A stretch of DNA of 64,000 bases from Tachypleus tridentatus. Lineage: Eukaryota; Arthropoda; Merostomata; Xiphosura; Limulidae. The notes beneath the pieces were generated by a model, which was not told the DNA's origin, ran no database searches, and worked only from the letters and a program-made list of their open reading frames with translations. Shown one piece after another: positions 46,880 to 60,000 of the stretch. Location: positions 11,532,001 through 11,596,000 of the forward strand of contig NC_134830.1 of the NCBI RefSeq assembly GCF_004210375.1, given 5' to 3'. Each line of letters starts with the position of its first letter. Within the stretch, counting starts at the first letter, position 1. A program made the translations under genes and the position numbers.

Positions 46880-47870
46880 TATACACTTAGTGGACGCATT
46901 ATTAGGTACACTTATCTATTTAGGGGTAGGAACCGCTTTTGTCTCCAGAACAGCCTGAAATATTCCATTCGGATTTTGGTCCATGTTGACCACATATTCA
47001 TTCTGCGAACATTCTATTCCACATCATCTCAAAGGTGCTCTACTGGATCGAGATCTGGGGGTTTGTGCAGGCCATTGGTGAACACTGGAGTGACTGTCAT
47101 GTTCGTAAAACAGTTTGAGATGATGAATGCTTTGTGACATGCTACTTTATGCTGCTGGAAATAGCCACTGAGAAGTAGGTAGACAATGATCTTAAGGGGA
47201 TGTACATGTTCAGCAACAATGCGTAGGTATGCTGTGGCGTTCACATGATGCTCATTTGATATAAAGGGGGCTAATCTTTTCTGAGAAAGCATTCCCCACA
47301 CCATTACACCACCACAACCAGCCTGCACCGTTGATACAAGGCAGGATGGATCCATGGATTCATGCTGTGTACACAAAATTCTGATCCTACCATCTGCATA
47401 TCGCAGCAAAACTCGAGGTTCTTCTGAGCAGGCGACTTTTTTTTTTAATCTTCAGTTCTCTAGTTTTGGTGATCCCGTGCCAACTAGAGCCTCACCTTCC
47501 TGTTCTTAGTTGATATGAATGAAACCTTGTGTGGTTCTCTCCTGCTGTAGCTCATTCGGCTCAAGGCTCGACGCGTTGTGTATTCAGAGATGCCCTTCTG
47601 TACATCACTGTTGTAAGAGTGGTTGTTTGAGCTTTCGTGGGCTTTTATCAGCTTGAAAGAATCTGGTCATTCTCCTCTGACCTCTCTCATTAACAAGGTG
47701 TTTTCTTCCACAGAACAGCCGCTCACTCGATGTTTGGTTTTGCTTTTCTTACCATTCTCTCTAAGCTATAGAGTCTGTAGTGCGTGAAAATCCCAGGAGG
47801 TCAGCAGTTTTGAGATGCTGGAACCACCATGTCTGGCACCAACAATCATTCCACGGTCGAAGTCGCTTGG
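46880..47870 (-). pseudogene. Tc1-family transposase pseudogene (near-complete element)
   Basis: A clean minus-strand frame (47409 to 47029) reads LRYADGRIRILCTQHESMDP, TVQAGCGGVMVWGMLSQ, VNATAYLRIVAEHVHP, GYFQQHKVACHKAFI and PPDLDPVEHL, the catalytic half of a Tc1 DDE transposase. In FQQHKVACHKA the second catalytic aspartate, normally in QQDN, is histidine. The N-terminal half upstream (to about 47860) is recognisable at nucleotide level but broken. The left end has attattaggtacacttat, like a Tc1 inverted-repeat end. It is dead by both decay and active-site loss. Confidence 0.9.
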
Positions 47871-48965
47871 GATTGTATCTGATAGATAGGTTTGTTAAAT
47901 ATAGCCTGTGTTATTTTGTTTAATGTGTGTATATAGACACAATATTATGCAATACGTTAATCGTTCATATGCAATTAAAATCAGCACTCTTGAACAATAA
48001 TATATTTAGGATAAACGAAAAACATCATGATACCATTTAAATTCACACACATGCCTCTGCTACCATTCCTTACTGTCGTCCTTTGTAATGATAGTGGATG
48101 ATGTTCTTGAATTTTATTTACATTTCGCTCTTTCACTGTCATTACTAAAATTACTGTCAGTTATTTGTCATTACTGAATCACCATGTTTGAATGACATTT
48201 TCGTCTGTACTAAAACAGTGGTCGTTACTAGTACTTGTATGAGCAATTAAATAAATTTTAAACAATAATGGAACAGGTAACACAAAGTGTTTTCCATTAA
48301 CCACCTATGTTCCTCTTTCAGTGGTTTTTGTTTAATTTTTTTCACTTTCTATAAGAAGTGTTTTTGTTTTCTCTGTTATTATATTTTATTAGAGCACAGT
48401 ATTACAAGACCCACTCCTTCTATGATAATTGGTTTTAATTGATACTTACAAGTTTAAAAACAATTAAACTGTGATTTACATGTATTGTTGTATTGATGAT
48501 AAAATTAAAAAAAACACATTTAAACAGTAATCTCTTGAAATACTGTTGTCAAATGTCAACTGTTCCATCAAACACATTTTCTGATTTTCTGTGTTGTGAA
48601 ATTACGTAATTTCCGTACTGTACAGAGTAAGGATATGCCAAAGATACCGTGTAGCTTTGTGTTTAAAGAAAATAATGAATTGTGTGTTTGTGTGTGGTAC
48701 ACGTACAAATACACAAAAACAGAGAAACAACTTTGAATTGTTTTTATTTGAGTAATGAAAGCTAATTTCATAAAAATAACACAAATTTTCTTTTAAACTT
48801 TTTAAAAGTTGCATTTTGTTTTTTCTAGAGTTGTTCGAAAGCCTCCTTAGACAATTACTTGTGAGAGACAAAATAGATGTGAAATACTGTTTTCACAGGC
48901 TTTTATTTTCAATCTGTAACGGATGGATTAAGCAAAATATAAAACAAATACAATTGACGTGATTT
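47871..48965. other. No gene recognised
   Basis: AT-rich. Overlapping minus-strand ORFs at 48568-48871 are low-complexity and match nothing I know. Confidence 0.4.
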
Positions 48966-48969
48966 TTTG

Positions 48970-49340
48970 TCACAAATTTTATGCCTTTGATATGATTTTG
49001 TGCAAACTACAATTATGCAAAGATCATTGTTGAAATACGATAGAAGCTAAAGATTTAAGAGAAATTATTATTTATATGCTTTAAGGTATTAAGTTTATAT
49101 TATTGTTGAAGTTAACAAATCACACGTTTTAATAGAATCAACAATACTACGAGAATCATTGTTGAAAATTTATAGTAGAAGCCAATGAACTAAGACGAAT
49201 CATTATTGATATGTTTTAATATAAGCCGCAATACGATGAGAATCACAGTTGACATTTTATGACAGAAGATAAAGAACAAAGAGGAATCATTGTTAACATA
49301 ATTTAATAGAAGATAAAATACTACAGCGCTCATGTTGAAT
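48970..49340. repeat. Degenerate tandem repeat, about 70-85 bp
   Basis: The phrases gagaatcattgttgaaa, tttatagtagaagc and aaagaactaaga recur four to five times with heavy divergence. Confidence 0.7.
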
Positions 49341-49344
49341 TAAG

Positions 49345-51347
49345 ACCATTGAGATTATTCACTGACATGCTAAAACAAAGCAAAACATCAGTAATAATAA
49401 CTGGAACCTTATAAGTTAATAGAAGCTTTGCCCCAAGGACATCACAAGGCAACACTTAAAATATGATGTTGTAAATTACCGAAGCAGAAGAGTTATTAAC
49501 GATGTTGTAGCACTATACTTAAAACGCCATTTTGTTTATGGGAAAGGATGCTCTAATGCAAATGAAAGTTTTAGCTTTAATATTTAAATAACAAACATCT
49601 GGGCAGGCTTATTGTAAAACTTAATTACTAATCAATATGTTACAGTAAGTATTTCAGCACCAAACAACTTATTTTGTTACAATTCCTACTTCGGGTTAAT
49701 TCAGTTATCCTGAAATTTGCTTATAACAAATTTTATTGTTCTTTAGTGGCTCAGTAGTAACTCTGAGGACTTATGAAGGTAAATATCTAATTTTGATATT
49801 CGCTGGGGCACAACATAAGTAGTTCATTATGAGGCTTAGTGCTTTACAACAACAATTCAACAACAATCACTTCTCTTTCGGATAAAACTTATTTGTTCTA
49901 CACTTCTACACGATAAGTATTTGTTAATTAACTTACTGTAGGACAGTTTTGAGAAAAACAACAACATAAAACCAGTGAGATCAACAGCTAGTATTGGTAC
50001 TAGAAGAATTGTCCGAGTTTATAACGTATTAAGGCTTAATATTCAACAGAAGGCAGTAGTGTCGTACTAAGTTCTGTTGTGCAATAGTCCTTCCAAATTT
50101 TAGATGTGTAACGTCACCGTCAGGGTATCTTACATTTTCAAAACAGAATTTCAATTTCTGTGAGACCATTTTGACTATATGAAGCACTATTTATTTGAGA
50201 ATGCCGACATGAGTAATATATTGAATGCGCACATAGAAAAAAACACACAATTCAACGTCCTTTAAATTAAGGAGCAAGGAATAAAGCAACAAATACGAAC
50301 AATATATACAATATACTATATATAAAATATTTTGGTTTTAGCAACAATAGTTTGCAACCAGTATTAACAGTTTTGTGTTTCATGATGACTATTGTTCTTC
50401 TGACACGTATAACTAAAAAAAATATTTTTTTTGAAAATGTGTAAGTTTTAAATACACATTATACTTGTAAAATATATCTTATTACGTTTATCACTGACAT
50501 ATTCGTGTGTGTTAATAACCATGTGACGAATGAAAATAAATATTTCAACAATTCTTGAGCCGGAACGATCACACGGTGTCTGACACCAGCTCCTGATAGA
50601 GAGTGACAGTGTATGTGTGCTGCGTGGTATGAAAGAGCTTTATCAGTATTCATGTGGGTCACAAAGATACAAAGTTCTACTCTGGGACTCTAAAAGTTCG
50701 ATTATAAAAGGTACTTAACTTTGGGTGTGAACTAAATATAAATGACCCGTTTTTTAGTTTTGAAAGTATTGTAACTTATTTCCAAGTTCAGTTGCCCTCA
50801 GAAAAAGGGTTAAGATAACTTTCAACAACTTTCCCAGTACTAGATCTGTTTTAAGCTACGCAAAAACAAATACACATTTTAATATTTTATTATTTATCTG
50901 AAACATGAAGCTGGCGATTTTCGAAAAGTTTGATGGGGAGTACCCATTATTTATGGTAGTGGAAAACTCCGAACTCATATGCTGCTAAAGTGCTCAAGAG
51001 TGGAATCCATGTATGTCAATATCAGTAAATAACATGCGTAACAAAATAACTATTTTTGAAACAAAGATAATAAATATATCACCTGGTGATAAAAAAATTA
51101 AGTTGTTATTAAATTCAGCTGAAATTTTTAAGATGAAATGAAAAATAAAACGTGATGACGTATCGCTATAGCATTTACAGGGATCGAACACTGAATTTAA
51201 CATCGGAAGCTGTTAAAGTTTCTGCTGAGCCAATGGTGAAGAATGTTAGCGTCTTTAGCAAATTATTGTCTCTGTTGTAACACATAGTATTGTTTTTCCA
51301 TTTCGTTCAATGTATAAATATGTTGTGATATTTGTTACTATACAAGG
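49345..51347. other. No gene recognised; possible short-SINE remnant at 49740-49850
   Basis: At about 49745 gtggctcagtagtaactctg and ttgatattcgctggggcaca resemble a decayed tRNA-derived SINE. Otherwise no coding or RNA gene is visible. Confidence 0.4.
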
Positions 51348-51472
51348 TCCCCCGCTGGTACAGCGGTAAGTCTATGGATTTACAACGCTAAAATTAAAGG
51401 TTCGATTCCCCTCTGTGGACGCACCAGATAGCCCAACGTGGCTTTGCCATAAGAAGAGAAAACACACACACA
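51348..51472 (+). mobile_element. Short tRNA-derived SINE, family 2, full length
   Basis: A box A-like tggtacagcgg and box B ggttcgattcc are separated by 41 bp, then accagatagcccaacgtggc, ctttgccataag and (AC)n. An opposite-orientation short-SINE tail follows directly (51473-51555: aagctacacaaatggctatc). Confidence 0.88.
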
Positions 51473-51577
51473 TATGCACAAAGCTACACAAATGGCTATC
51501 TGTGCTCCGCTCACTCTGGGTATCGAAATCCAATTTCTAGCAGTATAAGACTTTCTTAATTTATCTCACACATAAAT

Positions 51578-51845
51578 GGTTTGGTTTGTTTTTTTATTTT
51601 CGCGCAAAGCTACACGAGAGATATCTACGCTAGCCGTCCCTAATTTAGCAGTGTAAGTCCAGAGAAAGGCAGTTAGTCATCACCACCTACCACCAACTCT
51701 TGGGCTATTCTTTTACCAAAGAATAGTGGGATTTACCTTAACATTATAACGCCCCCACGGCTGGAAGGGCGAGAACGTTTAGTGTGATGGAGATTCGAAC
51801 CCGCAGCACTTGGATTACTCGTTGATTGCCTTGGTCATGCCGGGA
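51578..51845 (-). mobile_element. tRNA-derived SINE, family 1
   Basis: Minus strand, complete tail and body. The head is somewhat diverged (tggattactcgttgattgcc) and the acceptor end reads tcatgccggga. Confidence 0.92.
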
Positions 51846-52914
51846 AACAGAAAATGGACTTGTTCTTATTTTAGGTTGTTGTATTGAAAACCTGCTATAT
51901 ATATAATATATATATTTTAATATATATATATACTTTATTTACCGGTCTTAACTTACTGTTGTTGGTAACATTATATCTTTAGTTTTGGAAAAAATCTTAC
52001 GCAGTTTAAAAACATATTTTATATATTTTAAAACTTTACACAACTTTTAATTATGCATATATATTTAAAGCTCCAAAATTACTTTCAAGCATTAGAAAAT
52101 AAACTAATTGTTCATCATTTAATTTAATAGTCGACAACTTCAGTTACTACGAAAGTTGTGAACCTCAAGTTTAGAACAACCCCTGAACTGAAATGAAAAC
52201 ATAACTTATTTCTTATAAAACAAGTAGAACTTTCAAACGTAACTGTCCACTATATGGTTTTGTGACATCTCAATGCTACTAGTTAACTACACTTATTAAA
52301 CTCTATTATATTACAGAATATTTAACAGAGGAGTCAAACAATACTTTGTTCCAACACTTCTTGAACCTACGTGTTTTCCTAACTTCACGAATAGTACAAC
52401 CTAGAAGACATGCTATGCTATTAAATATGATTCATAGGAACTCAGATCCAACTTTATATAACAGCTTCCACATGCATGATGTGGTGTTCAGCTGCAGGGT
52501 TAAAATGTTCCTTCATGTTTCACAGAGGTCCCAGGTTACAGATCACATTCCTCCATTATATAATTATATGTATAGCTACCTCAAGTGGGCTTCTATTGGA
52601 AAGAAAATCTGTTAAAATGCCGATATGATATGTGAGAATAGTCAAGCGACCTGAATTAATTTTTAACACTATTTCTAGACTCTTACCACACCTGAAGGAT
52701 TTTCTAGGTGCGTTTTAAATTTCTTTGACGTTCGAAATAAATAAGAGTGGACGAGCTGTGCTATATACCATGAGAATATTCCCCGGGGACACCCCGAGTT
52801 TACCTGCCACCTTTGGTTTTTTCTCGCACCAGAAGTGGGAAGTAGTACTCAGACAGACAAAATCACAAAATCGAAATAGTAACCAGCATTCTGAAATATA
52901 TAAACACCGATATT

Positions 52915-53400
52915 TATCTTGCTACATGAACATCAGCTGGCACACTTAAACCTACATCTAGTAACATGGCTATCAAATAAAATATTTGAATCTACAACCA
53001 ACTATATGGATATCAGTTGGCACACTCAAACCTATAGCTAGCTGCATGAAAGTCTTGTGACGCACTAGGATTTACCATCAGCGTGATGAATACCAGCTGA
53101 TATACTGGAACCTATATGGGTATCAGTTAATAAACTGGAACTTATAAGTAACTGTGTGGGTATTAGCTTATATACTGGAACCTCCCGTCAGTTGTATGAA
53201 TATCAGCTGACACATTGAAAACTGAAACTAGCCGTATGGATACCAGCATATATATATTGGAACCTATACCTAGCTGTATAAAAATCAGCTGATGCTCTGG
53301 AACCTACCATCAAGTGTATAAATATTAGCTGGTACATTAGAACAACAATCCAACTACAAATCTACATGAATATAAAACGGTACAAGGAAATTTATATCTA
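52915..53400. repeat. Degenerate tandem repeat, about 40 bp
   Basis: About twelve diverged copies of a unit with the order ggaacctacaactagctgta, tgaatatcagct and gatacact. It is strongly visible by eye although no two units are identical. Confidence 0.82.
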
Positions 53401-53779
53401 GAAACATCGAATAAGCTTTATAGAATCTAACATATGATTTAAAATAATATTAACGACGATGATAACATTGTTCATAACAAAGAACATAATATAAACTTAC
53501 ACTAGTTGATATACAGTCTATTTGTTCATTTCTTCACAAATGTTTTATATCTATAGTCTTCTGTTTAACTGTTGAAGTACTACTCAAGATGTTCCTGTGC
53601 GGAAAGATATATTACAAGACTAACAGCAGTACCTTGTTTTACAACCTGTCGTAAATCGTATTTCGATTTCTTATACGATTAGACAATATATCACATACCT
53701 ATCTACACGTTTTAAAAGATAATTCTCGATTTGTAGTTCATAATACTAGCAACAGATGACGCAGCTACAGAGGAAACGT

Positions 53780-54067
53780 TCAATTTCTTTCCTTAAAATG
53801 TAATACTCTTCCATTGACGGAACTTAATTTTGAGGATTCTGACCTTTTTCTTCCAAAATATTCTTCAGGTTCGATTATATCGCGCAGAGGTACTACAATG
53901 TTGAGAAAGGGCGACACTTTAGGACGAGTGGCATCGATGAGCGTTGTATCATAGCTTGTTAGATAGGTAGCAGACGTACGTGAAAGGCAACGACCATACT
54001 TTAATCGATGATTGGGATTTCGCCGTAAGATGACGCGCTGGTAAGCGTTTCGCAGAGCAGTTTGTAC
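53780..54067 (-). CDS. Class B GPCR last exon: C-terminal tail
   Basis: Acceptor ttctttag before 54067, then 95 codons and a stop at 53782-53780. It starts VQTALRNAYQRVILRR, continuing the NSEV word from the micro-exon, and is rich in serine and threonine (CLSRTSATYLTSYDTTLI), as expected for receptor-kinase sites (inference). Confidence 0.9.
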   Translation of the reverse strand, partial: VQTALRNAYQRVILRRNPNHRLKYGRCLSRTSATYLTSYDTTLIDATRPKVSPFLNIVVPLRDIIEPEEYFGRKRSESSKLSSVNGRVLHFKERN

Positions 54068-57000
54068 CTAAAGAAGGAGTTAATTACTGTAAGACATTTA
54101 ATAGCACAAAACATGTCTTATCTGCTAGATATATTAACCGAAATAATTTTTTAACATATATGGTGTTTATAACATATAAAATAAAAAGTATGAGTTCAGG
54201 TTTTATTTTTCTAAACAGAAAAATATGGAAGTGCTTTGAAACGTAAATACGATCACTGTGGATAATTAGCATACTAGAAAAGAAATATTAGGTATTGGAT
54301 TATTTTACAGGAACACCAGAAATAGATGTTTACACATGTGATTCTTTTAGAGCCAGAAAACTTCATTTATTCCTGAATTAACGAGTTCTCGTGTTTATTG
54401 TATCACAGTATTAGAGACAGCAGTGTTCCAGCCTGAATTATAATAAAACTTAAAAAGATAATATTAGAACGATAATGCTCTGAAAGTACAATTCATGACT
54501 GCGTTTCCTGAAGAACTTTCTTGAACTTTGTTAATAATAAAATTAATCTAGTTTGGTTTCTGGAATAGGTTGAAATGTAAAATAAAGTAGATTGTTGTTA
54601 GTTAAGAACAAAACTATACAATTGGTTTTCTGTGCTATTGTGAGTTACTAGAGGGAAATAAAATAGTAAGCCAGGATTAATGCTATATATATATATATAT
54701 ATATGGTCATAAAACGTAGGTATATATAACTTTACAAAAAGACCCGATAATCAGAGAGTCCTTCTAACTTTTGGAAGTGTTAAATATGACGGAGACTGTA
54801 CACACAGCTTTAGTTATAAGCAGTAATAAACATACATTTATATGAAGTCACGTATAAGCAAAAGTAAACATAAAATCATAATAAGTGTTTATTTGTTTCT
54901 GCACTGTAAAATTTATCATGTCACGTTAGATAATCACAAAAGTATAAGTGCATCACTAAAGGTCAATAGTAAGGATTGTCACAAAATAGAGAAGTATATG
55001 GCTTATATATTTATTTTCTCGATTTATAACTTTACAAAGGAATGATATAAAGTTGCACATAATTCAGTTTAGTGACAGTTGGAATGACGCAGCGTCAGAT
55101 ATTACGTGGATATATTTTAATGAAAAACATTTAGTCGTGTTATAATGTGACGGTCAACCCCACTTTTTGTTGGTAAAAGAGTAGCCCAAGAGTTGGCGGT
55201 GGATAGTGATGACTGGCTAGTTCCCTTTGTTCTAGTCTTAGACAACTAAATTAGGAACGGCTAACGCAGATATCCCTCGTGTAGTTTTGCGCGAAATTCA
55301 AACAAAACCAAAATTCGAGTAAATGTTACCAAAATGTTTTAAATAGAGAATTTGTTTTGTTCACCGAAGAAGAAAAGAAAAAGAAAATTCATTAACGTAT
55401 TACATTAACACATGGACTGTGGAAGAAATAGATAGGATATATAAACTATCAACTGTAGGTAAATCTATCTGTTGTTGAGTAAAAGTTAAATACAATCTTA
55501 AAACGTTATTCTAAACAAATTACTGTTGAGAAAGCAGTGATTTTCGGACCTAATAATGTGTAATAATAATCTACGAACATTTTAAAAATACAGAACACTG
55601 TAGTAGGAATAAAACTGTTAAAATCATTTGTCGAGAATCTAATATTAAGAACGTTAAATAAAAGAAGCCATTTTAATAAAAGGATAAAACCTTTAATAAA
55701 TAAAGCACGTTTAGCAGGTTTGCATTTATGGTAATATCAGAGTTATGTTTGTAACTTCACCCGTTCGGGGTATATGACTGTCCTGTTCAGTTGTGATGAA
55801 TACCAGATGGCGCCACGTTAACACTGGCGAAACGTTATTTTAAATTAAGTATTTTTCTATTCTATTTTAGCTGTTTACTGAATTTTAAATATTTGTAGTG
55901 TGTGGAATACCTCCAACATTTATATTAATGTTGATATTAGGTTTTCTCTTAATTAAAATTATGATTTATGACAAATAACTTTTTTTTTGGTAAGTACATT
56001 GGATGTGTTTGAACGTTTCGAGAACCGTAACTGACGAGAAAATCAGTTAATTTGATGTCCTCTCTAGACATGTTTTATTAAAATTAATTCTTACAATATT
56101 AAATGTGAATTATTAAAATTTATAATATGTTTACATTCAAATTTTTTCTCCCAGTCGAACCAAAACTTTGACAGAGATCAGTGCCCACCGACAGTGTCAA
56201 TATGTGTTGGATTAAATACCATAATATGGTAGGTTTTAGATAACGTAAAATGATATCGCTGGAACAAGGTAACATTGTAATACAGTATATGATAAAATAA
56301 TAAAACTTCTCACCTCAGAGTTCATGAAGCAGTACAGAACAGCTACAAATAGACCCTATTCAAAAGGTTAAAAAAAAATTGTTAATTATTGCAATTAAAG
56401 AAATACACACACGTGCATTCGATACAAATTCTGGCAAACTAACGGAAATTACAAACAAAAACTAAACTGTACATAACATCTACAATTAAATCGACTATTA
56501 AAACAATCTAAAATTAAAGTGACTGATCACTTTATTAAAACTAAAATATCGGGTGAACCTCATTTCGTTACGATGGTAGCCAGAACTTGAATCGAATGGG
56601 TTAAAAGATGCATGTAATTGTCATATTTGATCGTAGAGGCGAACGACCTAAAAATTGTGAATATTCAACCCACTGAGATTGTCTATAGGTACCATTACAT
56701 TTTTCTGTGGACAAAAGTTCTGGATATATCTATATATATACTTCGCTATTTTAATGGGAAATATTTGCTGATAAGGTTTGAATTTTTTAAAAAAATAAAT
56801 CGAATGGCTCATCTCTTGCAACATGATTGTTCCCCACACCACTACGCTACCTCCTGCAGGCTTGCATTGTTAGAAGAACTAAAAATTATCAATCATCCTA
56901 TACGGTTCGTTCTATATATTTTTGCTGTATCACTGACATAATTAAGGGTGAAATGCGATGAATGAAATCATACACTACTAGCCATTAAACGTCAACAGCT

Positions 57001-60000
57001 TGAACTCTGAACATCAGTAAAGATATGATAATTATCTGCGTCTACGATACGTATTTTTGCACGACTTGTTCTTTTCTGTGATAGACCACTGCTATTAAGT
57101 CCTCTGGATAGTATGGTTTGGAGACAATTAAATTTTGAAAACCTCTGTTAATTATTTGTTTGTTTTTAATTTCGTGTAAAGCTACACGAGGGTTATCTGC
57201 GCTAGCCGTTCCTAATTTAGTAATGAAAAACTGAAGAGAAGCAGCAAGTTATTAGCACCCACCGCCAACTTTTGTGCTACTCTTTTACCAACAAAATTAT
57301 AAGACCCTTACGGTTGAAAGGGCGAACATGGTTAGTGGGAAGGGAATTAGAACTGGCGACCTTCAGGTGCAGAGTGAAATGCCTGATCTAGGAGACTCTT
57401 AAAGAAAACGGTTAAATGATAGTTCGCCTAATGCCTATTGCAATTAACAATTATTTGTTAGCCATCTTACCCATGTTCAGCAGTTAACAGACATAGTTGT
57501 TTTCCTAGTAAAACTAACATTGTCCTTAGTTTGGATTCGGTGGTAGGCTTTAATAACAGACAGGTTCGAATACAGTTAAAAAACAAAATATTTCTTCGCT
57601 GACGAAGATCTTGTGAGATAGGTACTCATTATGGTATCTCGTAACTTCTAATCTTACCCATTGTATTGTGTAATAACTGTGACTTTGGTTTTCTTTAAAC
57701 TTGGACGTAGGAGTGCGGGAGAATCTTAATAAAATGACCAATCATTAAGAAGTAACACAATTACGTCAGACTAACAGTTTGCAACTTGAGCAGTCTCGAA
57801 TATTGTCGTTTATTCAGCGATTAAGAAAATGGTCGTCTACAATCAGCATTAATTACAAAATTCTCGTAATGTGAGGGTCGCGGATTCGAATCCCCGTCAA
57901 ACCAAACATGCTCGCCCTTTCAGCCGTGGGGGCATGATAATGGGTAGGTCAATCCCATTATTCGTGGATATAAGAGTAGCCCAAGAGTTGGCGGAAAGTG
58001 ACGATGACTAGCTGCATTCCCTCTCGTCTTACACTGCAAAATTTAGGGACGGCTAGCGTAGATAGCCTTCGAGTAGCTTTGCGCGATATTAAAAAAAAAA
58101 ATCAAAAAATTATGGATATTGAAACGAGGTAGTTTGTATTGTTTATTTTATAAGAACTGCGTCTCTACTTATCTTACCAAAAAAAGTGTTCAAGAATTAT
58201 GGAATTTAATGTTTACTCTGATATTTTTTAATCGCATTATTCAGTATTATAGAAACTAAATGAGCTGGGTGTATTTGTAGTGATTGACTTGCAGGGCTGC
58301 GTACCTGAGGTTTAGAATTTGAGCCACAGTAGCCCGCTGAGTATAATCTCAGCTTTCATCTGTTGAAGGTTATAACCGTGACAGTCAATCTCGCTACTTC
58401 AGTAAGAGTAGATGTAAAGGCTGTGAGTGCTTGTCAGTGGTAATCATTACTTCAGTCATTAGTTTCTAAATTAGCGATAGTTATGCCTGAACGTTATGGA
58501 GTTTCTCATATGGCCATTTAGGCTATCTGTCGAGCAATAATATTACGTATCTGAAATGAGTTCATAGTGTTGGTTTAGATCTAACTTGAGACAGATTTTA
58601 CATCGAGTTAGTTTATCAGTAAATAATTTGAGTTAAATTTAAATAATGATAATTTCCCACTGTTGTTTTTTTTAGTCAGTTCAGGAGGCCTAAGAATTGT
58701 AGCCAGATAGTTTTGGTTATACTTACGTTGCCGTATGAGAAAAATGATTAATAAATATTCTGTAAGACAATTTTCGTTTTTCTAAAGAGAAATCAAATTC
58801 TAACCATTGTAGTCCATGTGAGTTTTTCATCTGTGGGTTCAGGAACAATACTGTGTTATATCATAAACAACTCCTCTTAAACTTGTTCTTATTTGTTATT
58901 AAGTACAAAGCGACACAAGTGGTTATTTGTGCTCTGCCCACCACGGGTATGGAAACCCGGGATTTAGCAGTATAAGCATGTGTCATTAACTTGAATGTGA
59001 GCTTGTCAAAAGAGGAGAAAGTGTCGGAAAGTATTATTTTTTCCGCTGGGTGTCGCTTCGAGAACTAGTCTTATAAAGTATGTGAGATTAAAAAATAATG
59101 GTAACTGTATGGAACGTAAGGTTTAATATCCAGCACTGTCAAGAACCTGGAAGTGATGTGAAGATATAAGATTTATGGTCAGTAAGAATCATTCCACATT
59201 TTTTGTTTTTCCCGTTCATATAAAATTAGAGTTGAAAGACTTACTTGTGAGGACTGAAACAAGGCATTAGTGATCATATACGCCCTCTCTAGGTGACCAT
59301 CGTCATGAAGATTGATGCAGAAGAGAAGATGAGTGATTCCAAGCAAAGGGAAAAGAAGCGCAGTAGCTTTGATGGCTTTCCTGTAAAACAGTTATTTGTT
59401 CTAATCTAACATTTATTTTCATTTGGAAAGCTGTTTACATTTCAAATGAATAAAATCACTAAGATATTTCGTGGATTGTCGTTTTATTTCTAGTGATTCT
59501 GAGGCTTCGACTGATTTTTATTTTATAGATTAATTTCTAAAACTCTGATGAATCCTGGAAACTCTATCTAATTATTTTAATATTTAAATTTGTATAACAG
59601 TCACAGCCTGACATAAATTTTATAGTAAAGAGTTAATTTTTTAAAGAATACACAATTCTATAAATCTCTCAACATCTGGGGTTTCTGATATATAGGTGTA
59701 CATTCGAATGATAAGCTGTTGGTTAAAAGAAAACAAAACAAACCTGAAACTGTTTATTGGTTTATCATCAATGATCGGATACGTTTCAGGTGGAAAATAT
59801 GTTGAGGAGTGGTCGTTGAAGTAACCAATAAAAACCGAAATAATTCCAAACCCCAGAACATTTTTGAATTTATATGTTACTACTCTTAAAAAAATAATTG
59901 CTCATAATGTGAAAAAGACAAATATTTCATTAATTTTACAAATATTTTCTTATTTTCTCATAGTTTTCTAGATTCGTATAGTCACTCTATGTTTATTTGT

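Noticed and set aside
56618..56941. Plus-strand 107-codon ORF
   Set aside because: It is antisense to a Tc1 transposase fragment whose VWG block is recognisable on the minus strand.
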